From positions 74,832 to 138,831 of the forward strand of contig CAJUIX010000007.1 in NCBI GenBank assembly GCA_910586665.1: DNA of 64,000 nucleotides. The letters run 5' to 3'. Within the stretch, counting starts at the first letter, position 1; each line of letters opens with the position of its first letter. The position numbers were made by a program, and so were the translations under genes. The stretch comes from an uncultured Duncaniella sp. (GTDB taxonomy: Bacteria; Bacteroidota; Bacteroidia; Bacteroidales; Muribaculaceae). Positions 52,145 to 61,420 of the stretch are shown here, piece after piece. Under the pieces are notes generated by a model. That model searched no databases. It was not told the origin of the DNA and worked only from the letters and a program-made list of their open reading frames with translations.

Positions 52145-54697
52145 TCAGACGCGACGACAGAGTGACTCCTCGCCAAACAGATAAGAAGGCTTGTAACCTC
52201 CGAAATCAATCACTATTTTTTCAAAGACAATACCCGGATCAAGGGGCATAAGGCGCAGGTTGACAGGTTCTCCGGCCTTGTGAGCAGGCACGGGAAGAGT
52301 GACATACTTCTCAACCACGCGACGTGCCACCGTCGGATAGAACACATCATATATATTCTCAGGAGCTTCGTTGAGATTGCCGTTGAAGTTCACCCCGGCT
52401 TCCTGTCCGCCATTGAAGCCCACCATATAGCGGTGCCCCTCGATACGCGAGAAAGCGAGAGTTGATTTGACCACTACGCGCACCTTGACACTGTCGACAT
52501 TCTCAGGAAGCACCACGGAGTATTCAAGAGCAGCCCCTTCGACAGGCTTGGTATAAGGCATCACTGCGACCCCGCTCAGAGTGCGACCCACATGGGGAAT
52601 CACGGTCCACTTAGCACTGTCATCCTTCGGCTCCACGGCCTTATAAAAGTGCTCGGCCTCTATAGACACATAACCGTCAGAGGGTTCGAAAACATATCCA
52701 CCCTTTGGACATTCGCCTATGCGGCGCACAGCAGGCATCGTATCCTTAGGGAAGGCATCGTTCCATGACTTGTAACCGATATGCTTCTGCGTCATCATGC
52801 CGTCCCACTTGCCGCCGGCCATAACCTTGTTGTAGTCATTCATGAGCTCGGCGTCGCGGGCAAAGCACTTCTCCACACGGTCAGCCCATTCGTCGGCTTC
52901 AGGCATCCCATTCTTAAAGAAGGCGCGGTTCATCGCCTGCGCGTAGTACATCTCATAGAGGTTGCTCATGAGCTGCAACGGGAAGAGGATAAACTGCTTG
53001 TAGGCGTCGCGATACTCCGGGGAGAGGGAGATATACTGCCTGAGGGCCTCGGCCTCGAGGCGTGCATAGTTGTCGCACACCTTGCGCCACTCGCCGTCTT
53101 CAAGATTATATGTCGAAGCATCAAGCATTTCAGGAGTTACAAGTCCGTTATATTTGCAGAGAAGGTTGAAAATTCTCGTAGCCTCCTCAGCCTGATCTGA
53201 CCCGAACTGCTGCGCGAAGAACTTGCGGGTATGGTCAAGAATATTGTCGGCGCTGTGGCGCTTGGGATTCCAGGCCATATCGAGGAAAAGGGTGATGGGG
53301 TATTCCATCGGTTTGAGATCGCCGACATTGAGAATCCATAGGCGGTCGACACCGTAATCATAAGTCAATTGGAGCTGCTCCCACATATTCTGCACAGGGG
53401 TGCAGTTGAGGAGCTTGCTGTTGCGCGGTGCACCCACATAGTCGACATGGTAATACATGCCCCAGCCACCCGGATGCTTGCGCTCCTCGGCATTTGGGAG
53501 GCGGCGCACATTGCCCCAGTTGTCATCACAAAGGAGAAGTGTCACATCATCAGGCACGCGGAGGCCGGCATCATAGTAGTCAAGCACCTCTTTATACAAC
53601 GCCCAAACCTGCGGAGTCTCAGCAAGTGGTCGGCGGGTCACTTTCTTAATTATATTACGCTGGTTCTTAATGATAGTCTCAAGAAGCTTTACATCGGCTT
53701 CGGCGCTCATGGCCTCGTCGCCGTCGCCGCGCATACCTATAGTCACCACATCCTCAGTGCCCTTCATGCGCTCAATACCTTCAGTAAAGAATCGGTCGAG
53801 CACCTTGCGGTTGCTTGAATAGTTCCACGCGCCGTAGTCCTTGCGCTTGCGGGCCCACTCCTGATGATTGCGTGCCATAGGTTCATGGTGTGACGTTCCG
53901 ATGATGACACCCATTTCGTCGGCCACGCGGCTGTTGTCAGGATCGTCGGCATAGAAAGCCCAGGCCCACATGGCCGGCCAAAGGAAATTGCCACGAAGTC
54001 TTAAAATAAGTTCGAACACGCGTGCGTAGAAACGATGGTCACCATAATTTGTGCCATAAGTATTCTTTACCCAGCCGGTCAGACAGGGCGCCTCGTCGTT
54101 GAGGAAGATGCCGCGATATCTCACAACCGGCTCTCCAGCCGTATATTGCCCCCTTTTCAGCGATAGATTTTTCTGACGCTCCACCGGGACATCGGCCCAG
54201 TCATACCAGGGGGAGACACCAATCTGCTCCGATAATTCATAGATGCCATAGATTGCCCCGCGGCGGTCGCTGCCGGCAATGACAAGCGCCTCACCGACTC
54301 CGTCAAAAGGATTCTTGACAGTAGTCATGACATACTTCTCCCGCTTCCCTTCGAGCTGCGCGCGGTCGAGCTTGCTCTCTCTGACAAGACGGTCAATCAG
54401 CGGACTTCCAAGAGTGCCGGCAATGACAATACGCTCCCCGGAGGGCTTCCCGACCAGGGCGGCATCGTGTCCGCAGACACGTCCGAAGTCTGCACAGAGA
54501 TTCCGTGCGGCAATCTTCACGCCGCTGTCATCCGCGTCGTCAACACATACAGCGACCGGATTGGAATTCTCAATCAGGGTGAATCTTTCAGGCGATAGGG
54601 AGTGATAGGCGATGTTGTCATTGTCGAGTGCACGCGCCGATAGTACTGATAACAACATGCACGCTGCAATAATCAGACTGCTTTTTCTAAAATTCAT
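52145..54697 (-). CDS. GH115 alpha-glucuronidase (second copy)
   Basis: An 850-residue secreted GH115 enzyme (MNFRKSSLIIAACMLLSVLSARA signal). It is similar in layout to the copy at 18571-21156: GERIVIAGTLGSPLIDRLVR, IAGSDRRGAIYGIYELSEQI, RYRGIFLNDEAPCLTGW, VTLLLCDDNWGNVRRLPNAE, WILNVGDLKPMEYP and a C-terminal sandwich ending IDFGGYKPSYLFGEESL. It should remove (methyl)glucuronic acid from xylan. It is the first gene of the minus-strand enzyme transcript and is divergent from the regulator gene; promoter B lies between them. Two GH115 copies in one PUL suggest different side-chain preferences. Confidence 0.9.
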   Translation of the reverse strand: MNFRKSSLIIAACMLLSVLSARALDNDNIAYHSLSPERFTLIENSNPVAVCVDDADDSGVKIAARNLCADFGRVCGHDAALVGKPSGERIVIAGTLGSPLIDRLVRESKLDRAQLEGKREKYVMTTVKNPFDGVGEALVIAGSDRRGAIYGIYELSEQIGVSPWYDWADVPVERQKNLSLKRGQYTAGEPVVRYRGIFLNDEAPCLTGWVKNTYGTNYGDHRFYARVFELILRLRGNFLWPAMWAWAFYADDPDNSRVADEMGVIIGTSHHEPMARNHQEWARKRKDYGAWNYSSNRKVLDRFFTEGIERMKGTEDVVTIGMRGDGDEAMSAEADVKLLETIIKNQRNIIKKVTRRPLAETPQVWALYKEVLDYYDAGLRVPDDVTLLLCDDNWGNVRRLPNAEERKHPGGWGMYYHVDYVGAPRNSKLLNCTPVQNMWEQLQLTYDYGVDRLWILNVGDLKPMEYPITLFLDMAWNPKRHSADNILDHTRKFFAQQFGSDQAEEATRIFNLLCKYNGLVTPEMLDASTYNLEDGEWRKVCDNYARLEAEALRQYISLSPEYRDAYKQFILFPLQLMSNLYEMYYAQAMNRAFFKNGMPEADEWADRVEKCFARDAELMNDYNKVMAGGKWDGMMTQKHIGYKSWNDAFPKDTMPAVRRIGECPKGGYVFEPSDGYVSIEAEHFYKAVEPKDDSAKWTVIPHVGRTLSGVAVMPYTKPVEGAALEYSVVLPENVDSVKVRVVVKSTLAFSRIEGHRYMVGFNGGQEAGVNFNGNLNEAPENIYDVFYPTVARRVVEKYVTLPVPAHKAGEPVNLRLMPLDPGIVFEKIVIDFGGYKPSYLFGEESLCRRV

Positions 54698-54737
54698 GGT
54701 GGTTCAGGGGTGATAATGATTTACAAAGTTACAAGTA

Positions 54738-54846
54738 CAAAATTAATAATTCATATACCTATTATGATAATTCGACGTCACATTGACGTCATTAATCGGC
54801 AGTGAGCCGTTTCTGAATGTCGCATTTTCATATCTCAATGTCTCAT
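54738..54846 (-). promoter_or_regulatory. Activator-type promoter and putative operator B, GH115 side
   Basis: The minus-strand -7 element TAATTTTG (54738-54745) lacks a -33 partner. The plus strand shows a perfect inverted repeat GACGTCA-CAT-TGACGTC (54774-54790), then ATGTCGCAT (54817-54825) and ATGTCTCAT (54838-54846), which are 21 bases apart. CATTGACGT starts 43 bases and ATGTCKCAT 79 bases beyond the first base of the -7 element, exactly as in promoter A. A second match, CAAAGTTA at 54724-54731, could be an alternative -7. The divergent regulator gene starts at 54919. Confidence 0.72.
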
Positions 54847-54918
54847 TTGCCCATTTTAGATACAATTTTAACATAACAGAATCGAAAAATATCATACCTT
54901 AGCTTAAAATTTAACCCC

Positions 54919-57900
54919 ATGAAACTTGTGCACACTTTTGTAACATGTATCATCTGTTGCCTTTTGGGAACAGCTACCGCTCTTTCAGCCTCCGAGGTGA
55001 AGACCGTGAGAATGTTCTCGAATCCTGACATAATCACTTCCGACTATTCCGACTTCTGCATGGACCGAGACGGCTTTCTCTGGATTGCGACAGAGGGAGG
55101 TCTCTTTCGTTTCGACGGGACGAACTATGACATGTATCGCCACGATGACAACAATCCCAAATCCATAAGCGACAACCGTGTCCTAAATCTCCTATGCGAC
55201 TCGAAAGGGCGCTTATGGGCAGCTACAGCCAACGGACTTAATCTCTACGACCCGCTCACTGACTCTTTTTCAGTCATGAATCTCCCCGACAAGCTCCTTT
55301 CAGGCTATATAATCGACATCACCGAACAGGACGACGGGACAATCACATTTATCGTATCGGGCATAGGTCTATACATCATTGACTTCAGTTCCGGGACTCC
55401 GGCCGCAGTACGCTACCTCACATGCGCCCCTCTCGACCGCAGTTTTAACTCTATTGCCAACTCCGACGGAATTATATATGCCGGCACACATGACGGCAAG
55501 GTGGCCGTAGTCGCTCCTAACGGAAATTTTGAGACACTCGATATCTCTCCCAAATATGTCAACCACATAGTCCGAGAGACCGACGGAAACATACTCGTAA
55601 GCACGGTTGACGAACTATATCGAATCAACCGAAAGACGCGCTCAGTCACACCTCTGAAATTTGCAGGTGATAAGAAATTCTTTCTCAATAAAATTTCAGT
55701 AGCTAAAAACGGGTGTACCTATATAGGCTCTGACGGCTACGGTCTATGGCAGCTCGAGCCCGGAAGTGGGACAGTCAAGCCTATAAACAATCTCTATACC
55801 CCGTCAATCGATATCAACAAAGCCAAAATCGGAGCCGTCTATGCCGCTCACGACGGCAACCTGTGGCTCGGATGCAACCTCTACGGCGTGGTCATCGTTC
55901 CCTCCCACCCTATCACATTCAGCTATCGCGACCTGCGCAACTCGGTAAGCGGCTTCGGAGGCGGACTGCGCGCCCTGACCACATCCAACGACTCCTACTG
56001 GGTCTCTATGGCCGGCGGCCGTGCCGCCGAGATTACCTCTGCCGGTCAAATCCTGCGTGAGGTGCGCACGCGGTCCGGCAACGATATATCATCAATCATC
56101 AGCTCGGCAGACGGCAACACTCTTTTCGGCATTGTCAACGACGGTATATGGAAACTTGCATCCGGCTCCTCCATGCTCACAAAGGTGGTGGATATACCAG
56201 GCTCATATCCCAACATTTATCTCTGCGAGGCACTTGACGGAGATATTTTTGCAGCCGTCCACGGCGTCGGGCTCCTGCGCTACAATCCGTCGACCGGCCA
56301 ATCCAATTGGTATTACAGCGAATATGAGGACAGCCGAACCTCCGGGAAACTCAGCAACACATATTTCGCCTCCCTCCACGGATCCCCCGACGGCAAAATA
56401 TGGATAGGATTATACGGCGGTTTCGCATGTTTCGACACCAAGGCTGACTCGCTCGTGCGCACACCTCAGGCGCCGTTTCTCAAAGGTGTCTGTTTCGCCA
56501 TAGCCGACGCTCCTGACAATGATTTATTTATCGGCACAAGCCACGGCTTGCTCAGATTCAACCCCAACAATCTTGCTGATTCAGTGAAGACATATACCAC
56601 CCTCGACGGCCTTGCTGACAACGACATACGGTCACTCATTACAGACAAAACCGGCAAGCTATGGATTGGGACCATGTACGGAATATCCTCCTTCGACCCG
56701 GTCAAAGGGGAATTCATATCCTACTACGGCGGCCACGGCCTTTTTGAAAAAACATATCCATTCGCCACAATCTCTGACAACGGCGACAACATCTACTTCG
56801 GTAACAGGATGGGCATAACCGCCTTCGATCCCAGCCAGATGGCCCCACCAGGCTTTGACCAAAACATCACGGTAAGCGCCATATATGTCAACGGAGTCCG
56901 TATCTTCCGCAATTCGGCTATCAATGGCAAGCAGGTCCTAACAGGCGACTCTGCCACACCCTCGCAAATCAACCTTTCATATAAAGACAATACTCTCTCA
57001 TTCCGCCTCTCCACTATGGACTTCCGCGATGCAGCCAACGTCCGCTACAAATGGCGCATCGACGGCTACCATGAGACGTGGATGAAGACCCGTCCGGGTG
57101 AAAGCATTATCAACCTTCCACACCTCGACCCGGGCAGATATGTGCTTCGCATGAAGGCTTGTGAGAACAACATTTCATCTCCCGAAACAGAGATTATAAT
57201 AAACATAGCCTCCCCCTGGTATTTCTCCACCCCGGCAAAGATTATCTACCTGCTGATTATAGCAGGTATCATCTGGCTCGTATGGCTCGTCATGGAGAAG
57301 AAACGCGACGAGAAAATCAATGATGAGAAGGTCAAATTCTTTATCGACATATCCCATGAGTTGCGCTCCCCGATGACCCTAATCATCAGCCCTCTCGAGC
57401 GTATGCTGAAAAAAGAGCATGATACAGAGGATACAGCCATGCTCAAAGCCATGCACCGCAATGCCCAGCGCATCCTCAGCCTCGTAAACCAACTGCTCGA
57501 CCTTAGAAAAATCGACAAGGGGAAAATGAAGCTGAAGTGCACCTCGACCGACCTGCCGACCTTTATCAGCGAGCTTGTCGAAATTTTCCGTCCGCAAGCA
57601 TCAGATAAGGATATAGACCTCGAATTCAAACAGATAGACGAGTTGCCGCATGTGTGGGTCGACCGTGACAATTTTGACAAAATCCTCGTCAACCTCATCT
57701 CTAATTCCATAAAATACACCCCCAAAGGAGGCAAAATCAACGTATCCGTAGGTAAAGCCCATGACACTGAGATAGGCGACTGCGCCGAAATCAAGGTCAC
57801 TGATACGGGCATAGGACTCGACACTAAGACAATAGACCATGTGTTCGAGCGCTTCTATCGCGCCCGCGCGAATCACTCCAACTCCACCCTCGGCTTCGGC

Positions 57901-58962
57901 ATAGGTCTTGACCTCTGCCGGCAACTCACCCTTCTACATCACGGCACAATCTCGGCCACCAACCGCAACGACGGCACAAAGGGCAGCATATTCACGGTGC
58001 GGATACCTCTCGGCAACGCACATCTCTCTGAAGAAGAGATATTTAGGGGGGGTGAAAGTCTTGAAAGCCCTGAAAATTCCGACGCTCGCAAGCGCTCGGC
58101 CAACAACCTCAAAGTTTCCACAGAAAGCACTTTCGCGCCTGAGAATGAGGAAAAACACCGTTCATCGTCACGCAGGATTCTCGTTGTCGACGACGACATG
58201 GAACTACGCGAATATCTAAAAGCCCACCTCTCGATCTCTTATAAGGTGCTCACTGCCTCCAACGGACTGGAAGCGATGAAGATAGTCCTTTCAAACAAGG
58301 TCGACCTTATCGTCAGCGACGTCATGATGCCCGAAATGGACGGCCTCGCCCTGCTGAAGACCATACGCTCGAATGTCGACACCCACCACATTCCCGTCAT
58401 ACTCCTCTCATCCAAAAATGACATTGCCGACCGCACGGCCGGCTGGGAACGCGGCGCCGACGGCTACATCGGAAAGCCATTCAACATCGAAGAGCTCGAC
58501 TCAATGATTGAGAACCTAATCGACAGCCGCCTACGCCTAAAGGGAAAATTCTCAGGCATACAAAATACCCACGAGAAAATTGCCCCGCCGGAAGTAAAGG
58601 GCAACGACGAGGCCCTCATGGAAAAAATCATGAAGATTATCAACGAGCGTATCGACGACCCGATGCTCAACGTCGAGAAACTCGGCCAGGAAGCCGGAAT
58701 CAGCCGTGCACACCTACATCGCAAGATGAAGGAAATCGTCGGAATGACGCCGAGTGACTTCATAAGAAATATCCGTCTGCAAAGAGCCTGCGAGGTACTC
58801 AAAAATCCAGACGTAGACATCACACAGGTAGCCTACACTCTAGGATTCACGTCGCAGCCCCACTTCTCGACCGCCTTCAAGCGCTTCACAGGCATGTCGC
58901 CGACTGAATACCGCATGCAGAACCTCGATGACAAATCCAGGCCGCAGACTCCCAGACAGTAA
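54919..58962 (+). CDS. Hybrid two-component system sensor/regulator (HTCS) of the PUL
   Basis: A 1347-residue one-protein two-component regulator. After a signal peptide come two periplasmic Reg_prop beta-propellers (about 30-680, repeats such as DRDGFLWIATEGGLFRFDG), a Y_Y_Y domain (about 690-765) and a transmembrane helix (about 775-793). The histidine kinase has phospho-acceptor His813 in FFIDISHELRSPM and an N-box near Asn925. The receiver domain has DDD at 1091-1093 and phospho-acceptor Asp1134, and an AraC-type helix-turn-helix occupies about 1238-1333. It should sense a xylan oligosaccharide in the periplasm and activate the PUL promoters. It is divergent from the enzyme operon. Its own promoter is unclear; TACCTTAG at 54895-54902 is a near match to the -7 consensus. 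Confidence 0.97.
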   Translation: MKLVHTFVTCIICCLLGTATALSASEVKTVRMFSNPDIITSDYSDFCMDRDGFLWIATEGGLFRFDGTNYDMYRHDDNNPKSISDNRVLNLLCDSKGRLWAATANGLNLYDPLTDSFSVMNLPDKLLSGYIIDITEQDDGTITFIVSGIGLYIIDFSSGTPAAVRYLTCAPLDRSFNSIANSDGIIYAGTHDGKVAVVAPNGNFETLDISPKYVNHIVRETDGNILVSTVDELYRINRKTRSVTPLKFAGDKKFFLNKISVAKNGCTYIGSDGYGLWQLEPGSGTVKPINNLYTPSIDINKAKIGAVYAAHDGNLWLGCNLYGVVIVPSHPITFSYRDLRNSVSGFGGGLRALTTSNDSYWVSMAGGRAAEITSAGQILREVRTRSGNDISSIISSADGNTLFGIVNDGIWKLASGSSMLTKVVDIPGSYPNIYLCEALDGDIFAAVHGVGLLRYNPSTGQSNWYYSEYEDSRTSGKLSNTYFASLHGSPDGKIWIGLYGGFACFDTKADSLVRTPQAPFLKGVCFAIADAPDNDLFIGTSHGLLRFNPNNLADSVKTYTTLDGLADNDIRSLITDKTGKLWIGTMYGISSFDPVKGEFISYYGGHGLFEKTYPFATISDNGDNIYFGNRMGITAFDPSQMAPPGFDQNITVSAIYVNGVRIFRNSAINGKQVLTGDSATPSQINLSYKDNTLSFRLSTMDFRDAANVRYKWRIDGYHETWMKTRPGESIINLPHLDPGRYVLRMKACENNISSPETEIIINIASPWYFSTPAKIIYLLIIAGIIWLVWLVMEKKRDEKINDEKVKFFIDISHELRSPMTLIISPLERMLKKEHDTEDTAMLKAMHRNAQRILSLVNQLLDLRKIDKGKMKLKCTSTDLPTFISELVEIFRPQASDKDIDLEFKQIDELPHVWVDRDNFDKILVNLISNSIKYTPKGGKINVSVGKAHDTEIGDCAEIKVTDTGIGLDTKTIDHVFERFYRARANHSNSTLGFGIGLDLCRQLTLLHHGTISATNRNDGTKGSIFTVRIPLGNAHLSEEEIFRGGESLESPENSDARKRSANNLKVSTESTFAPENEEKHRSSSRRILVVDDDMELREYLKAHLSISYKVLTASNGLEAMKIVLSNKVDLIVSDVMMPEMDGLALLKTIRSNVDTHHIPVILLSSKNDIADRTAGWERGADGYIGKPFNIEELDSMIENLIDSRLRLKGKFSGIQNTHEKIAPPEVKGNDEALMEKIMKIINERIDDPMLNVEKLGQEAGISRAHLHRKMKEIVGMTPSDFIRNIRLQRACEVLKNPDVDITQVAYTLGFTSQPHFSTAFKRFTGMSPTEYRMQNLDDKSRPQTPRQ

Positions 58963-58984
58963 TAATAGTCTTCCACATAAAAAA

Positions 58985-59035
58985 CGCTTGCCATATCTGC
59001 AATTCACATCGCTGATATGGCAAGCGGATTTTTTT
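58985..59035 (+). terminator. Intrinsic terminator of the HTCS gene
   Basis: CGCTTGCCATATC (58985-58997) pairs perfectly with GATATGGCAAGCG (59014-59026), followed by GA and a run of seven T (59029-59035). It starts 22 bases after the stop codon. Confidence 0.92.
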
Positions 59036-59325
59036 GCATAAAAAATCAGGAAATCTTACAATCTATCTATATTACTACTGCGCCCTTTAAATGAAACCAA
59101 AAAACAATCTTTTTAAACTAATATTATTATCAATAGTACACTATAAGTATATTTTCTAAGAAAGACTTGATGGCCTCCGCCGTTAGCGGCTTGCTTTTCA
59201 CACTGCAAATATAGGGTCCGGCGCTCTAACGTGCAATAGGGCGTCACAATTCCACCATAGATATGATACACAGATGTAAAATAAGCCTTATCCCATATGA
59301 TAGCACACGACGAATATTAACGAAA
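59036..59325. other. AT-rich intergenic stretch with no recognised gene
   Basis: This part of the gap between the HTCS terminator and the DUF3737 promoter holds no convincing reading frame. It contains a minus-strand TATATTTG (59206-59213) and GGCGTCACAATT (59240-59251). Together they resemble the -7 element and the palindrome half-site of promoters A and B, with spacing 2 bases shorter, but no gene follows in that direction. It may be a relic or an RNA promoter. Confidence 0.3.
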
Positions 59326-59436
59326 ATGAGACATGGACGAATCGCCAATGCATCAAATCGTCATAGCCATCAGTATTAATGGTTATAAAATATGTAATCT
59401 GTCTACTATAGTTTTCGTAAATAAAAAGTAATTTTG
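59326..59436 (+). promoter_or_regulatory. Promoter of the DUF3737 gene with a putative HTCS half-site
   Basis: TAATTTTG at 59429-59436 matches the -7 consensus, without a clear -33. ATGAGACAT (59326-59334) is the reverse complement of the ATGTCTCAT repeat of operators A and B. It lies at nearly the same distance from the -7 element (103 versus 101 in promoter B) and in the same orientation relative to transcription. A weaker half-site (TTGATGCAT) lies 22 bases closer to the promoter. Confidence 0.45.
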
Positions 59437-59481
59437 CACATAGAAAAAAAACAAAAATCATCACAGCTAAAATATAATATA

Positions 59482-60324
59482 ATGAAACTGATAAAGGATA
59501 CGGAATTCGGAGGTGAGCGCCCGCTATTTGCCACTCATGACATCCACCTTGACAATGTCATAATACGCGAGGGAGAGTCAGCAATAAAGGAATGTTCGAA
59601 CATTGTCGCAACCGACTGCCGCTTCGAAGGGAATTATCCCTTCTGGCACGTCCGCGGCTTTGTCATTGACCGTTGCCACTTCGACGTCGGAGGACGCTCG
59701 GCCCTATGGTATAGCTCTGACTTGAAAATGACCGACACGGTGATTGACGCTCCCAAAATGTTTCGCGAAATGACATGCATCGACATCGAAAATGTAGTCA
59801 TCAATGATGCTGACGAAACTTTCTGGCGCTGCAAGGACATCCGAATCAAGAATCTCCACCTCCACGGCGGAACCTACCCCTTCATGTTTAGCAGTGGTAT
59901 CAGAGTCAACAGACTTGTCAGCGACAGCAAATATGTGTTCCAGTATGCCCGCGACGTCGAGATCCACAACGCTAAAATCACCACCAAGGACGCTTTTTGG
60001 GAATGTGAGGACGTCACCGTCTATGATTCCGAGCTTAACGGCGAATATCTCGGTTGGCACTCGCGCAATCTCCGTCTGGTCAACTGCCACATAACCGGCG
60101 AGCAGCCGCTCTGCTATGCCCACAATCTCGTGATTGAGAATTGCACATTCGGCCCAGACTGTGACAGAGCCTTCGAATACAGCACTCTCAACGCCTGCAT
60201 CAGCGGCGCAATCACCAATATCAAGAATCCCACATCCGGAAGCATCACAGCCGACGAAATTGGCTCCGTAACGATCGATGAAAACATCAAAACACCCGCA
60301 GACTGCATAATCCGCTCACTATAG
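59482..60324 (+). CDS. DUF3737-family right-handed beta-helix protein
   Basis: A 280-residue protein of the DUF3737 type, without a signal peptide, so probably cytoplasmic. It consists of short repeats of about 20 residues typical of a parallel beta-helix, such as NVIIREGESAIKECSNIVAT, FRCKDIRIKNLHLHGG-like and FWECEDVTVYDSELNGEYLG. The biochemical role is unknown. The ATG at 59482 (MKLIKDTEFGGERPLFATHD) is chosen because the longer frame starts inside the -7 promoter element. It is the first gene after the HTCS terminator and carries a possible HTCS half-site upstream, so it may belong to the PUL regulon. Confidence 0.8.
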   Translation: MKLIKDTEFGGERPLFATHDIHLDNVIIREGESAIKECSNIVATDCRFEGNYPFWHVRGFVIDRCHFDVGGRSALWYSSDLKMTDTVIDAPKMFREMTCIDIENVVINDADETFWRCKDIRIKNLHLHGGTYPFMFSSGIRVNRLVSDSKYVFQYARDVEIHNAKITTKDAFWECEDVTVYDSELNGEYLGWHSRNLRLVNCHITGEQPLCYAHNLVIENCTFGPDCDRAFEYSTLNACISGAITNIKNPTSGSITADEIGSVTIDENIKTPADCIIRSL

Positions 60325-60474
60325 TTCTTCACAATAACATTATAAAACAGCCTCCTAATCATATCATGGTGCCACCTTCACTTTCAATCCTTATGCTTGA
60401 AGTATGAGCCATTATTGTAATAACCGTCTCAGAGTGCTCATCAAAATTTTATTTTGTCAACGTCCAATGTGTCG

Positions 60475-60493
60475 CAAAACATCATGTGTTTTG
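60475..60493 (-). terminator. Weak inverted repeat downstream of the AraC-family gene
   Basis: CAAAACA (60475-60481) and TGTTTTG (60487-60493) form a 7-base stem with a TCATG loop in the 204-base gap between the DUF3737 and AraC-family genes. There is no T-run on either side. It could be a weak terminator for the convergent genes. Confidence 0.35.
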
Positions 60494-60528
60494 TATTTCG
60501 ATTCATTATGGAATGTATGATACTCTCT

Positions 60529-61350
60529 TTAGACTGTGTTCAGAATCTGAGAGGGAGTAATTCCGAAATGTTTTTTAAACGCGGTGGAGAAATGCGACAA
60601 ATTTTTGAAGCCTACCTGAACATATACTTCTGATGCCGAAATACCTTTCCTCAACATAGTCATCGCAGCATCAAGACGTTTGCGCATTATCCACCTTGCA
60701 GGGGTATCGCCACCTGATAACTCAGCAAATTCACGTTTGAACGAAGAAAGGCTCCTGCCTGAATAGTGTGCGAATTCTTCAATGCTTAATTCGCTAAGGT
60801 AGTTTTCATTCATAAATTCCATTAAATCTGTTCGCCATGTTGTTGTGTAATCAAACAACATTGGCACAAGCTGTGGCTTCTGCTCCAAAAGAATTATAAG
60901 CATTTCCAACAACTTAACCTTCATCAATTCGCGTGAAGGAGTGTTCCCTTCCGTAAAATATTTGTCAAGAGAACGAAAATAACCTGAAATAAAGTCATTT
61001 TTTTCAATTGGAATATAGAGCTGGCCACCTATTTTTTCATCTACCTCTATGTTTGGAATGATAATAAGTGATGCGATTTGTTTCATCAACCGGGAGTCAA
61101 GATGCAGAAATACTCCGCTGAAAGGAGTAGTGCCTATCGGTTGTTTGATTTTATGTACAAGGTGATTTTTACGAATGAACGCAGCTTCACCTGCTCGGAT
61201 AATAACCTTTTTTGAGGAATTATACACAATCATTTCGCCGGAAAAAATAAACGCAAGCATATGCTCGGTAACTTTTTCCTCGCAAATCATGTTCCTGTCG
61301 GAATAGCAACGGTGAAATATCTCACCTATGTGTTGATGCAGTTCAGCCAT
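60529..61350 (-). CDS. AraC-family transcriptional regulator
   Basis: A 273-residue regulator. Residues 1-165 form an AraC-type cupin/ligand-binding domain (SGEMIVYNSSKKVIIRAGEA and AAFIRKNHLVHKIKQP). Residues about 175-273 hold two helix-turn-helix motifs, SIEEFAHYSGRSLSSFKREF and VYVQVGFKNLSHFSTAFKKH. The gene is much more AT-rich than the PUL (16 of 60 bases are G or C at 60961-61020). It probably controls the neighbouring sugar/alcohol genes on the same strand, and the repeats upstream of the alcohol dehydrogenase are candidate binding sites. The effector is unknown. Confidence 0.9.
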   Translation of the reverse strand: MAELHQHIGEIFHRCYSDRNMICEEKVTEHMLAFIFSGEMIVYNSSKKVIIRAGEAAFIRKNHLVHKIKQPIGTTPFSGVFLHLDSRLMKQIASLIIIPNIEVDEKIGGQLYIPIEKNDFISGYFRSLDKYFTEGNTPSRELMKVKLLEMLIILLEQKPQLVPMLFDYTTTWRTDLMEFMNENYLSELSIEEFAHYSGRSLSSFKREFAELSGGDTPARWIMRKRLDAAMTMLRKGISASEVYVQVGFKNLSHFSTAFKKHFGITPSQILNTV

Positions 61351-61420
61351 ATAATTGTAAAGTTACAAAATATTCCTATAGCATAGATAATAAACTGTTC
61401 AGCAATAGTGTACAGAGTTG

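Noticed and set aside
59206..59251. Minus-strand TATATTTG with a GGCGTCACAATT half-site, as a third HTCS-type promoter
   Set aside because: Spacing is 2 bases short, the ATGTCTCAT repeats are missing in the right place, and no gene follows before the HTCS terminator. Kept only as a note in the intergenic entry.
60441..60453. 13-base string TCAAAATTTTATT shared with 63832-63844, as a possible second IS end
   Set aside because: The match is short and AT-rich, and the surrounding sequences do not align.
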